Shown here: positions 26,808 to 34,929 of the stretch, piece after piece
Layout of the letters: each line of letters opens with the position of its first letter
Numbering within the stretch: the stretch's first letter is position 1
Assembly: GCA_025462735.1 (NCBI GenBank)
Contig: JAOAPC010000007.1
Location: forward strand, 1 to 59,923
Direction: 5' to 3'
Source: Acidobacteriaceae bacterium
GTDB lineage: Bacteria; Acidobacteriota; Terriglobia; Terriglobales; Acidobacteriaceae
Length of the DNA: 59,923 nt
Position numbers and translations under genes: made by a program
Notes under the pieces: model-generated
The model's database searches: none
What the model was told of the DNA's origin: nothing
What the model saw: only the letters and a program-made list of their open reading frames with translations

Positions 26808-27668
26808 GTGAAGCGGCCCTCAATTGCGGTAGTCGGCATGGGACGGCTCGGGACTGCGCTGGCGCAACGGCTCTCAGAAGCTGGATATGAGGTTTCAAAA
26901 ATCAATTCGCGCAGGAGTCCGCGTGTTTCACGACTGCGCGCCGATTTGGTTTGGTTCTGTGTTCCGGACGCGGAAATTACGACGGTTGCGCGGAGCCTCC
27001 TCGAAGTAGAGTGGGAAGGAAAATTCGCGTTCCACTCCAGCGGCGTTCTTTCCAGCGAAGTGCTCAATCCGTTGCGGCGTGCCGGAGCGCGCGTTGCTTC
27101 AGTGCATCCACTAATGACATTCGTTAAAGGTTCTGTGCCGGAGCTTGGAAGCGTGCCGTTCGCGATTGAAGGAGATCTATCGGCGATTCGCGAGGCGCGC
27201 GCGATTGTTCGGAATTTAGGCGGGCTTCCCGTCGGAATCAGGAAGCAGGACAAAGTTGCTTACCATGCCTTCGCCACCATGATCTGTCCGCTCCTGGTGT
27301 CCTTACTTGCTACTTCGGAGAAAGCCGCCGCGCTGGCACGGATACCGAAAGCCGAAGCACGGCGCCGAATGATGCCGATTGTCCGCCAGACGCTGCGCAA
27401 TTATGAAAAGCTCGGCGCGGCGGGAGCATTCAGTGGTCCCATCGTGCGTGGGGATACAGCAACCGTGCGTGCTCACTTGACCGTACTCACTAGAGTGCCG
27501 GTCGCGAAGAGGGTTTATGCGGGACTGGCACAAGCTGCGCTGCAGTTCCTACCCAATCGGAATCGGCGTCAAATTGCCCGCATCCTTGAAACGGATTTCT
27601 CTGCGATCTCAGCGAAACCTCTGCGCGCTCTGCGGTTAAAAGCTTTAAAGCCTTCGAAAAGACTTTAA
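26808..27668 (+). CDS. Rossmann-fold oxidoreductase-like protein with DUF2520
   Basis: 286 residues from a GTG start. An N-terminal NAD(P)-binding fold with VVGMGRLGTALAQRLSEAGY is followed by VWFCVPDAEI, FHSSGVLSSEVL and VASVHPLMTF. A helical C-terminal DUF2520 domain comes next (KVAYHAFATMICPLLVSLLATSE, GPIVRGDTATVRAHL). It resembles F420/NADP-dependent or ketopantoate-type reductases, but no reaction is established. The last residues (LRLKALKPSKRL) and the TAA stop are encoded by a dispersed inverted repeat (27628-27676), so the natural C-terminus has probably been replaced. Confidence 0.85.
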   Translation: MKRPSIAVVGMGRLGTALAQRLSEAGYEVSKINSRRSPRVSRLRADLVWFCVPDAEITTVARSLLEVEWEGKFAFHSSGVLSSEVLNPLRRAGARVASVHPLMTFVKGSVPELGSVPFAIEGDLSAIREARAIVRNLGGLPVGIRKQDKVAYHAFATMICPLLVSLLATSEKAAALARIPKAEARRRMMPIVRQTLRNYEKLGAAGAFSGPIVRGDTATVRAHLTVLTRVPVAKRVYAGLAQAALQFLPNRNRRQIARILETDFSAISAKPLRALRLKALKPSKRL

Positions 27669-27676
27669 CCGCAGAG
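27628..27676. repeat. CTCTGCGGTTAAA inverted repeat overlapping a gene end
   Basis: Perfect 13-base arms CTCTGCGGTTAAA (27628-27640) and TTTAACCGCAGAG (27664-27676). The TAA stop of the DUF2520 gene lies in the right arm. The same unit, with GCGGTTAAAAGCTTT, recurs at 39185-39216. Degenerate copies continue to about 27712. Confidence 0.85.
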
Positions 27677-27720
27677 ATCGCGGAGAGAGATCGAGTTCGC
27701 AGAGAGAACCTCAGCCGGCA

Positions 27721-28395
27721 TCAGGCCGGGAAAAATTCGCCGCAGTGCGAAACGCATAAATCCGGCGAACAGGCGTTCAACTCGTCGAAGCCGAAAGTTC
27801 CCGATGCGACTGCAAGTATCTGCGCCCCCACCTCCCTTGCAGCTTCAACATCGGAAGGAGTGTCTCCGATAAAGCAGGCGTTCGCTTCGGGACCGAGTTG
27901 CGCGGTGACGAACTCCAGCGCGCTGTGGAAAATGTCAGCACGGCTCTCGCGATGATCGCTGAAGCACCCAAAGGCGAAGAACTTCCTGAGGCCGGCGGCT
28001 TCGATTTTGTGCCATCCCACGGCCTCGAGGTTTCCCGAAGCCACGCCGATCAGCTTCCCGCTCGCTTTGAGAGAATCAAGCAGCTGGACAATGCCCGGGC
28101 AAACTTCGGGCGCGAGCTGGCGGTGGTTAGCTTCAACTTCTCGGCAGACTACAGCCATCGCAGCCGGAAGCTTTGCCTCGAACTCGCTGTTGGAAATTCC
28201 CTCCCTTGCGAGCGCCGCCCGAAGAATCGAAAGATCGGTTTTGCCGTGATACGGAATGCCTTCGATACTGGTGTCGACGCCATAGGTCTCAATCATCGCC
28301 TGATGCAGCGCGTTCCAGTGCACCAGGTCCTTGGTGACCAGCAGAGTGCCGTCGATATCGAAGACGTAGGCGTCGGCTACAGGTAGGGCTGGCAT
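27721..28395 (-). CDS. HAD-superfamily phosphatase
   Basis: 224 residues from the ATG at 28395. The frame runs on to a GTG at 28446 inside a dispersed repeat, giving the extra residues MPSVVNDF, which I judge unlikely to be native. HAD motifs are AYVFDIDGTLL near the N-terminus, VASGNLEAVGWHKIE (motif II), and CFIGDTPSDVEAAREVG (motif IV). The cap between motifs I and II is helical (class IA, phosphoglycolate-phosphatase-like). The substrate is unknown. It is the last gene of a minus-strand series after the YmdB-type gene. Confidence 0.85.
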   Translation of the reverse strand: MPALPVADAYVFDIDGTLLVTKDLVHWNALHQAMIETYGVDTSIEGIPYHGKTDLSILRAALAREGISNSEFEAKLPAAMAVVCREVEANHRQLAPEVCPGIVQLLDSLKASGKLIGVASGNLEAVGWHKIEAAGLRKFFAFGCFSDHRESRADIFHSALEFVTAQLGPEANACFIGDTPSDVEAAREVGAQILAVASGTFGFDELNACSPDLCVSHCGEFFPA

Positions 28396-28421
28396 GGACG
28401 AGTCGGGAAATTGCTGCAGCG

Positions 28422-28463
28422 CAAAATCGTTAACCACAGAGGGCACAGAGTTTCACAGAGTGA
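28422..28463. repeat. CTCTGTGGTT-type dispersed repeat, copy 2
   Basis: The reverse complement matches 3041-3080 over about 40 bases, including the core GTGCCCTCTGTGGTTAA and the following ATTTTG. It lies in the gap between two minus-strand genes and contains a GTG in frame with the HAD gene. Confidence 0.8.
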
Positions 28464-28513
28464 ATGCAGGACGGGCGAAGTGTACCCATTTTGTGCAATG
28501 GCTGTCTATTCAC

Positions 28514-29305
28514 TCAGACCAGCATGATTCTTTCGATTGAGCGCGCGCGTCCACTGGTGTCATCGCTTTCAATGACCACGGCACACAAGCGCGGATCGCC
28601 GGTCGCGGCCTCAAAGCGCATCGGCATATTGTGCAAGAAACGATCAATGATCATTTCCTTTTTCACCCCGATTACGCCGTCGTAGGGCCCAGTCATGCCG
28701 ACATCGGTGATGTAAGCGGTGCCGCCGGGAAGCACGCGCTCGTCGGCGGTCGGAATATGCGTGTGCGTGCCCACAACCGCCGTCACGCGTCCGTCCAAAT
28801 ACCAGCCCAGCGCAACTTTTTCTGACGTCGCTTCAGCATGCAGATCCACAAAAATGATTTTCGCCTTCACCTGCTTCAGTATCTCGTCGGCTTTGCGGAA
28901 TGGGTCGTCGTTCGAGGCCATGAACACGCGCCCTTGCAGATTGATGACCGCATACGGGACATCATTCTTTCGGCCTTCGTAAACCCCCCAACCCGGCAGG
29001 TCGGGCGCATAATTTGCCGGACGCAGAATTCTCCGAGCCGGACTGTGCAGGTCGCCGTCGGCAGAGGCGTAGTAATCAAACAGTTCGCGCTTGTCCCAAA
29101 CGTGGTTGCCGGTGGTAAGCACGTCAATGCCAAGATCAAACAGGTCTTCCGCTAGCGCGGGCGTGATGCCGAACCCGGCAGCCGAGTTTTCGCCATTGGC
29201 GAGCACGAGATCGATGCGCTGCTCGCGCACTAAATCCCTGAGCCGTTCGCGGACGATGTTGCGTCCGGGCCGGCCAAATATGTCGCCGATGAAGAGAATG
29301 CGCAC
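28514..29305 (-). CDS. ymdB: YmdB-type metallophosphoesterase (TIGR00282 family)
   Basis: 263 residues, the family length, from a GTG start (VRILFIGDIFGRPG). Metal-binding motifs of the calcineurin-like family are visible: GDIFG, NGENSA, GNHVWDK, VDLHAEATSEK and GTHTHIPTAD. Bacillus YmdB hydrolyses 2',3'-cyclic nucleotides and affects RNA metabolism and biofilm decisions; the same activity is expected here by homology. It sits between an exported protein gene and the HAD gene on the minus strand. Confidence 0.93.
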   Translation of the reverse strand: MRILFIGDIFGRPGRNIVRERLRDLVREQRIDLVLANGENSAAGFGITPALAEDLFDLGIDVLTTGNHVWDKRELFDYYASADGDLHSPARRILRPANYAPDLPGWGVYEGRKNDVPYAVINLQGRVFMASNDDPFRKADEILKQVKAKIIFVDLHAEATSEKVALGWYLDGRVTAVVGTHTHIPTADERVLPGGTAYITDVGMTGPYDGVIGVKKEMIIDRFLHNMPMRFEAATGDPRLCAVVIESDDTSGRARSIERIMLV

Positions 29306-29350
29306 GCAGTTTCGATGGTACCACGCAAAAATCAACGCGTCGGCAGCGTG

Positions 29351-30145
29351 CTACTTGCCAGAAGCCGAGTGTCCACGGAGCAGTTGAGGATTCTCGTGAA
29401 GGCCAGACGGGAGTTCGAATATGAATGAGTTGAGTGGTGAGTCCGAGATCTCTTCTACGGTTCGTTCAAGTGTCACGACACGGTCCGCTGTGTCGTTCTT
29501 AGCTCCTGCTGACTTAATACGGTGAGTCAATTTAACGGCTAATCCACCCGGAATCGGCCCGATATGGTGAAATTGCGGAATTTCCGGGTATATAACGAGA
29601 CCCGTTCCAAGCACATAGAAGGGTTCAGTGTGCACGTAGTCAGGAGCACAGTCGTTATCGAGACCCTCGTGATCGATGTACCAGCCATCGATAGTCTCTT
29701 CTCCACCATTGTTTTTCTCGTCTCGCGCCCTCTTTGTGGTAGTGATAAGGTGCCTAGCTGGATGACCGAAGAATGTCTTCCGCTCACCTGTATCAACCGT
29801 CTGGCTCTCAACCTGAACCTTACTCCGCGGATTCTTTTCAAGGTACTCTTGCAATTGCAACATTGGCGCGAACTTCACAACTTTGTAGGTCCGATACTGA
29901 TGAGCGTCAAGGTCGATCAAGAATCCGGTTTTGGTATCGCAATTCGCGATGCTGGACATTGAAGCTCCGAGGCTGTCCTTCCTCCTCATGGCCCCGCGTT
30001 GATAGTAAACAGTGTGGGTCACCGTTGGATTCTGTACGTTCGGAGTCGCACGACTATCCGTGATAGTGGTACCTGTCTTTACCGTCGTGTCGGCTTGGCA
30101 GACTATGGAACATCCGAGCAGAAGAGATATGAGCTGTAGGCGCAT
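29351..30145 (-). CDS. Exported hypothetical protein
   Basis: 264 residues from the ATG at 30145, which gives a signal peptide (MRLQLISLLLGCSIVCQA). An ATG at 30193, five bases after the upstream gene's stop, would add 16 charged residues. The mature protein contains HTVYYQRGAMRRKDSLG, SIANCDTKTGFLIDLDAHQYRTY, TVDTGERKTFFGHPARHLIT and IDGWYIDHEGLDNDC, ending in ISDSPLNSFIFELPSG. This looks like a small protein of the type that records a bound or converted substrate, but I do not recognise a named family. It probably shares a transcript with the binding-protein gene. Confidence 0.7.
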   Translation of the reverse strand: MRLQLISLLLGCSIVCQADTTVKTGTTITDSRATPNVQNPTVTHTVYYQRGAMRRKDSLGASMSSIANCDTKTGFLIDLDAHQYRTYKVVKFAPMLQLQEYLEKNPRSKVQVESQTVDTGERKTFFGHPARHLITTTKRARDEKNNGGEETIDGWYIDHEGLDNDCAPDYVHTEPFYVLGTGLVIYPEIPQFHHIGPIPGGLAVKLTHRIKSAGAKNDTADRVVTLERTVEEISDSPLNSFIFELPSGLHENPQLLRGHSASGK

Positions 30146-30198
30146 AGCAGTGTCTGTTAACTCAGGCAGGCTATCGCCTTTCTTCGGCTCCATCCAGA

Positions 30199-31761
30199 TT
30201 ACTGTTGGTCAGCGACTTGTCTTGAGTTCGCCAGCTCTGCGGTCCGCAGAAAGTCGTAGTTGCCGGAAGGATTCAGTGCTAACCCCCGCACTCGATTCGA
30301 ATAGACCATCACGTTATCGAAATACCACAAATTGATGTATGGCAACTCTTCCGCAAGGATCTGCTGGATCTCGGCATAGTCCTGCTTGCGGGCATTCTGG
30401 TCGACTTCGGTTCTGGCTTTCTCGATGAGCGCGTCTATCCGCGGATTGCTGTAGTACTGGCGGTTGGCGCCATTAGGAATGATGCGAGCGGTGTCGAAGG
30501 CGTACTCAAAGATTTCCGGATCTTCGTTGCCGCCGATCCAGCGCAGTGAATAGACCTGAAATTCTCCATGAGTGATATCGGAGAAGAAGGTCGCAAATTC
30601 AAAGCTCCGAATATCGAGCGCAATGCCGACATCGCGAAGCTGCTGTTGAAATACCGCGGCCATAGCCCGCGAGCTTTCCTCGGTCGAAGTTTTCATTACC
30701 AGGTGAAAGCGAATGCCATTGTTCGACTTGTACCCAGCATCATCCAGCAACTGCCGGGCCTTTGCCGGATCATAGGAGTATTGCTCCACATGAGGATCGT
30801 AGGCCCAGCTCTCGGGCGGCAAGACGCTTGCAGCGGGCCGGGCTTCGTTGCCCATCAGGTAGCGAATCAGAGGGCCGCGGTCGAGTGCGTAAGCGATTGC
30901 GTGCCGGACACGCGCATCTTTTAGAATCGGATCGCGCAGGTTGAATGCCATATAGGCCAGCCGCGTTCCCGGGCCGCGCAGGACGGCAAGCGTGGGTTCA
31001 CGCTGCAATGCGGTCTCCATGTCAGGAGTGAGCGCGTTAATTTCTAGATCGGCGCTGCCTTTGCGCAGCTCGAGGGCGCGCGTGGTGGTGTCCGGCACCA
31101 CCAGAAATTGCACTCTGCCTACGCTGGGCTTTATAGCCCAGTAGTTATCGTTGCGCTCGATTACCACTTCCTTGTCCTGCTCGGCGCGCACGAAGCGGAA
31201 CGGCCCGGAGCCGACGGGATTGCGACTCAGTTCGTTGCCGCTTCCGTAAGGCACAATTCCCATGCCCTCACCGCCGGCAATGTTCCACAGCAGCCCGGCC
31301 CAAGGCTCCTTCAGGTGAAAGATGACGGTTGAACCGTCGGGCGCGTCGATGTGATCGACCAAACGGTAAGCCGCGGCTTTGGTGCTGCGGATTTTTCCCT
31401 GCAAGAGGGAATCGAAGCTCCACTTCACATCGCGCGCGGTCAGCGGGCGTCCATCGCAGAAGCTCACGCCCTGGTGCAGATGAAAAATGTAGGTCTTCGG
31501 ATCTGGAATCTCCCACCGCTCTGCGAGGCCGGGTTTCACCGACAGGTGTTCGTCGCGGGAGAGAAGGTTGTCGAAGAGCAATCCGTCAATGCGTTCGGAT
31601 TGTGCGTCCAGTCCGACCCGCGGATCAAGATTCGTAGGGCTGGATTCGATGATGACGACCAGCGTGTTTGGATCGGGCTTTCGGGAGCAGGAAGCGAGGA
31701 CCAGTGTCAAAATAAGCAGGACGCATGTAGGCACGGACGCCCTCGTCCGTGCATTTGTCAC
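30199..31761 (-). CDS. ABC transporter substrate-binding lipoprotein, peptide/opine/nickel type (SBP_bac_5)
   Basis: 520 residues from a GTG at 31761, which gives a basic n-region (TNARTRAS) before VPTCVLLILTLVLASC, a lipoprotein signal with lipobox LASC. GTG at 31734 and a longer frame to 31842 are alternatives. The family 5 signature region (LAERWEIPDPKTYIFHLHQGVSFCDG, then ARDVKWSFDSL) and the downstream LPYINLWYFDNVMVYS are typical of DppA/OppA-like proteins. No permease or ATPase genes are adjacent, so it is an orphan receptor here. Hairpin repeats occupy the start region, which makes the start uncertain. Confidence 0.85.
   Translation of the reverse strand: MTNARTRASVPTCVLLILTLVLASCSRKPDPNTLVVIIESSPTNLDPRVGLDAQSERIDGLLFDNLLSRDEHLSVKPGLAERWEIPDPKTYIFHLHQGVSFCDGRPLTARDVKWSFDSLLQGKIRSTKAAAYRLVDHIDAPDGSTVIFHLKEPWAGLLWNIAGGEGMGIVPYGSGNELSRNPVGSGPFRFVRAEQDKEVVIERNDNYWAIKPSVGRVQFLVVPDTTTRALELRKGSADLEINALTPDMETALQREPTLAVLRGPGTRLAYMAFNLRDPILKDARVRHAIAYALDRGPLIRYLMGNEARPAASVLPPESWAYDPHVEQYSYDPAKARQLLDDAGYKSNNGIRFHLVMKTSTEESSRAMAAVFQQQLRDVGIALDIRSFEFATFFSDITHGEFQVYSLRWIGGNEDPEIFEYAFDTARIIPNGANRQYYSNPRIDALIEKARTEVDQNARKQDYAEIQQILAEELPYINLWYFDNVMVYSNRVRGLALNPSGNYDFLRTAELANSRQVADQQ
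31731..31752. repeat. Hairpin repeat GCACGGACG-CCCT-CGTCCGTGC
   Basis: Nine-base perfect arms with a four-base loop, lying over the start region of the binding-protein gene and containing its possible GTG start at 31734. Confidence 0.7.
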
Positions 31762-31805
31762 GCCGCGACGAAGATGCAATGAAACGCTGAGAGATTTTTT
31801 TTCCG

Positions 31806-31825
31806 GGCGGGCGTGGACGCCCGCC
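31806..31825. repeat. Hairpin repeat GGCGGGCG-TGGA-CGCCCGCC
   Basis: Eight-base perfect arms with a TGGA loop, just after the DUF1697 gene on the minus strand. If the longest upstream frame of the binding protein were used, this repeat would be translated as VVAGVHARPEK. Confidence 0.7.
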
Positions 31826-31838
31826 ACCACACGGGCCG

Positions 31839-32387
31839 TCATTCGAGATCCCGCGCCATTTCATAGAGCTTATTGATCGTATTCCAATTGCGCATCGTCC
31901 CCGCAACTGACAGCACTTTATCGAGCGGGTGCTTCCACAGACTGCTGCCAGAGACTCCGTTGGGAAAGTAAAAATAGATTTCGTTAGCGGAGGGGTGCGC
32001 TCGGTCGGGCGCGAGCGTGAGATCCTGCAACTTTTTTAACGCAGTTTCCGCCGGCGCGTGCGGTAGAAACACAACGCGGAGCTTTGAAGCATCAAGGCCG
32101 GGATCTTTGGTGAACGGATTTTCGTCGATGATCCGCTTCATTTCGTCCCGCGTCCTGGAGATGACATCGGCGGAGAAGCCGAAGTCGCGGACAATGCATT
32201 CGCCTAATTGTTTTGACAATATCGCTGACGACAGTTTTTCGGCGCGAAAGATCACGTTGCCGCTTTGGATGTAAGTCTTCACATTGCTCAATCCCAGTCC
32301 TTCGCAGGAGGCACGCAGTTTTTCCATCTTCATCCGCTTGTGCGGACCAATGTTGATTCCGCGCAACAGAGCAATGTAAACCGGCAT
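31839..32387 (-). CDS. DUF1697 family protein
   Basis: 182 residues. The family pattern is clear: YIALLRGINIGPHKRMKMEKL at the N-terminus, VKTYIQSGNVIFRA, VFLPHAPAE, EIYFYFPNGVSGSSLWKHPL, and TMRNWNTINKLYEMA at the end. The structure of this family is a ferredoxin-like pair, and the biochemical role is unknown. It lies in a minus-strand run between anmK and the binding-protein gene. Confidence 0.9.
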   Translation of the reverse strand: MPVYIALLRGINIGPHKRMKMEKLRASCEGLGLSNVKTYIQSGNVIFRAEKLSSAILSKQLGECIVRDFGFSADVISRTRDEMKRIIDENPFTKDPGLDASKLRVVFLPHAPAETALKKLQDLTLAPDRAHPSANEIYFYFPNGVSGSSLWKHPLDKVLSVAGTMRNWNTINKLYEMARDLE

Positions 32388-32405
32388 AGAAACTCAGCTT
32401 TTTGC

Positions 32406-32467
32406 TCTTAGCCGTTAGCTTTTAGCGAACCCACGCTTTCCCAGCTAATGGCTAAAGGCTAATAGCT
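32406..32467. repeat. GCTAA/TTAGC iterated inverted repeat
   Basis: The left arm (TTAGCCGTTAGCTTTTAGC) and right arm (GCTAATGGCTAAAGGCTAA) are inverted copies of a degenerate iterated unit. A related single unit lies at 47475-47500 just before bshC. Confidence 0.65.
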
Positions 32468-32477
32468 CGGTGCTTCG

Positions 32478-33722
32478 TTACGGATACGAAATTTTTCCCA
32501 GCACCACCGCCCGCTTTGCGCCCGTCGCCGAAGGCACATTCGATGGCCTGCAGTTCCAGGTTTCGTAAGCCATTACCGCAAAGGCCACCGCCTCTTTGGC
32601 GCTGGACGGGATTCCGAATTCGTCCGAAGACCGCAGGCGCAGCCCCATCCTACGGATTTCGTTGCCCAGCCAGGCCATCAGCGTGGGATTCTTTGCGCCT
32701 CCGCCCGAAACGATCAGCTCGTTGAATTTTCCCTTGGGCAAGACGAAGTGTTCGATTGCCATTCCTATGGAGCGGGCCGTCAGTGCGGTTGCGGTCGCAA
32801 TCACGTCGCGCTTTTCAATCGCTCTCGTGGCCGACGTCGCACCGGGGGCCTTGGTTCGTGCTTTGATTGCGCCCGGCGGACGGCAGGCATGCAGGAACTC
32901 GCGCGCGAACTCGCGTCCGAATTGCTCGCGCCCCGCAGTCTTCGGAGGCTTCTCGCGAAAAAAGGCATCAGTGAGAAAACGGTCGAGCGCGTCTTCGAGC
33001 ACGCGCCCGGAGGATGCGATCTTGCCGTCGCGGTCGCACCGCTGTCCGAACAACTGTTCTGCCATTGCATCGATCACCATATTCCCCGGGCCGGTATCGA
33101 AAGCCGCGACTTGGCTCAGCGAGCCCGCGGCCGGGATCGCGGTTAGGTTGGCGATGCCGCCCAGGTTCAGGCCAATCCGCCCGATCTTCGGATCGCGATA
33201 AAGAAGATAGTCGAGGTACGGAACCAGCGGCGCGCCTTTGCCTCCCGCAGCCATATCTGCAGGGCGGAAATCAGAGATTACCGGCAAGCTGGTGCGGGCC
33301 GCGACTACGGCACCATCGCCCGTCTGCCAGGTGACGGCCAACTTTCGTCCCAGAAATGGCGCCGGCACCCCCTGATGATAAAGCGTCTGCCCGTGGCAGC
33401 CGATCAGCTCCGCCTTGCTACGCAACCGCTTCTGAGTTGCGATCACCGCCTCGGCGTACAGTTCGCCCAGCAGAAAATTCAGCCGTACTAAATCGGGGAC
33501 GCTGGCGCGCGGCGAATTCATGGACACTAAAATTTTGCGCCGCACATCGGCAGGATAGGGAAAGTCCGCGTGCCCCAGAAACTTCATGCGGGTCTGGCCG
33601 GCAGATTCTTGTCTGCGCGTCTTCCCGCCTCCGCTTTTGGGAGTGACCGGATCTTCAACCCGCACCAGCGCTACGTCGATACCGTCGGCTGAGGTCCCGC
33701 TCATCACCCCGGCCACGATCAT
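32478..33722 (-). CDS. anmK: Anhydro-N-acetylmuramic acid kinase
   Basis: 414 residues from the ATG at 33722 (MIVAGVMSGTSADGID). It hydrolyses and phosphorylates 1,6-anhydro-MurNAc to MurNAc-6-phosphate in peptidoglycan recycling. Signatures are GVMSGTSADGIDVAL, CHGQTLYHQG, LNLGGIANLT, FDTGPGNMVIDA and VSGGGAKNPTLM. It overlaps the end of nagZ by four bases (ATGA), so the two are translationally coupled. Two internal stretches, GGGKTRRQESAGQTR (near residue 35) and IKARTKAPGATSATRAIEK (near residue 285), look like lineage-specific insertions. Confidence 0.95.
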   Translation of the reverse strand: MIVAGVMSGTSADGIDVALVRVEDPVTPKSGGGKTRRQESAGQTRMKFLGHADFPYPADVRRKILVSMNSPRASVPDLVRLNFLLGELYAEAVIATQKRLRSKAELIGCHGQTLYHQGVPAPFLGRKLAVTWQTGDGAVVAARTSLPVISDFRPADMAAGGKGAPLVPYLDYLLYRDPKIGRIGLNLGGIANLTAIPAAGSLSQVAAFDTGPGNMVIDAMAEQLFGQRCDRDGKIASSGRVLEDALDRFLTDAFFREKPPKTAGREQFGREFAREFLHACRPPGAIKARTKAPGATSATRAIEKRDVIATATALTARSIGMAIEHFVLPKGKFNELIVSGGGAKNPTLMAWLGNEIRRMGLRLRSSDEFGIPSSAKEAVAFAVMAYETWNCRPSNVPSATGAKRAVVLGKISYP

Positions 33723-34849
33723 CGCCGGACACCAGCTATCGCCGCAACCGAAAGCGCCTGCAACCGCACCTGCTCGCTGAACTCCCACAGTTGGGTGGAG
33801 AGCCGGCTGATCTTCTCGGGCGCGGGCGCGGGCGCCCGGCGCTTTAACTCAGGGGATTTTGTCTTGAAGGCGGCCACGCGTTTCGTCGATTCAAGCACCC
33901 TGCGCCTGAACTTTGAGTCCCGCTCCGTTTCACGCTGCATGGTCTCGTATGCCTGTTCAATACGCGCTTGCTCGTGGCAGATCAGGCAGAGGTCGCCGCC
34001 GGCGGCGATGAATCTCATGGCGGCCTCATCGATGGGCGCAGCCTCGAGCACCCCGCCCATTTCAAGATCGTCCGAAACCACCAGGCCGCGATAGCCGATC
34101 TTCCTCCGCAGCACATCGGTGATCCAGTAATTTGAGAGCGACGCTGGCAGCGGGTCGCGGGTGACATCGGGATAGTTGGCGTGATTGATCAGTACCATCG
34201 GCAGCTTGCGCTTCATCAGCCGGTAAGGAACCAGGTCCTCTTCCCAAAGCTGATTGAAAGATTTCCTGATTACCGGCAGCTCATGATGCGAGTCGAGATT
34301 GCCCTCGCCAAGTCCAGGAAAATGCTTGCCCGCGCCGATCACGCCCGCACCGCTGAGCCCGGCGAGAAATTCCCGGCCATAGGTCACCACCGCCTTGGGA
34401 TCGGTTGAAAACGCCCGCGAGCTCATCACCTTGCGCGAAGCTGCGAAAGCCAGATCGAGCACTGGGGCAAAGTCGACATTGAAGCCAAGCGCCGAGCATA
34501 TCTTGCCGATGACTTCGCCATGCCTGCGATAGAGCTTCGGTTCGCCGGTGGCAAATACCTCCGCCGCCGAAGGCGTGGGCCCGGTCACATTGCGGAAGCG
34601 GTCGACACGCCCGCCTTCAAGATCGACCGATGTGAAAAGCCGGTCTTTGACGCAGCCCTGGCAGTCTTTCAGCAGCTTGTGCGTTTGTTGCGCATTAACG
34701 ATGTTGCGCGCGAAAAGAATTACTCCCGCGGGCTGGATACGCGTCAACAGGTTGGCGAGTTCCGGCGTCATCTCGGTGCCGTCAAAGCCAATGACAAGGA
34801 GCTGGCCGACTTGCTTTGCGGGTGACAAGGATTTTCGTGAGGGGCTCAT
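33719..34849 (-). CDS. nagZ: Beta-N-acetylhexosaminidase NagZ
   Basis: 376 residues of glycoside hydrolase family 3. It removes GlcNAc from anhydro-muropeptides in the cytoplasm. Signatures are GQLLVIGFDGTEMT, GRVDRFRN, KHFPGLGEGNLDSHHELP (the NagZ motif KHFPGHG with Leu in place of His, plus the DSH loop), and LVVSDDLEMGGV with the nucleophile Asp. The Leu variant of the KHFPG motif is worth noting. It is coupled to anmK downstream and follows mutS by 81 bases. No signal peptide is seen. Confidence 0.93.
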   Translation of the reverse strand: MSPSRKSLSPAKQVGQLLVIGFDGTEMTPELANLLTRIQPAGVILFARNIVNAQQTHKLLKDCQGCVKDRLFTSVDLEGGRVDRFRNVTGPTPSAAEVFATGEPKLYRRHGEVIGKICSALGFNVDFAPVLDLAFAASRKVMSSRAFSTDPKAVVTYGREFLAGLSGAGVIGAGKHFPGLGEGNLDSHHELPVIRKSFNQLWEEDLVPYRLMKRKLPMVLINHANYPDVTRDPLPASLSNYWITDVLRRKIGYRGLVVSDDLEMGGVLEAAPIDEAAMRFIAAGGDLCLICHEQARIEQAYETMQRETERDSKFRRRVLESTKRVAAFKTKSPELKRRAPAPAPEKISRLSTQLWEFSEQVRLQALSVAAIAGVRR

Positions 34850-34929
34850 CAGCAACGAGAAGTTACGAGAAGCATATCAAGACTGGCATATTGTCATATT
34901 AAGAATGAAGACAAGAAGTAACTCTCGCG

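Noticed and set aside
32596..33201. Long plus-strand frame opposite anmK
   Set aside because: Arg/Pro/Ser-rich shadow of a high-GC gene; anmK has clear family motifs on the other strand.
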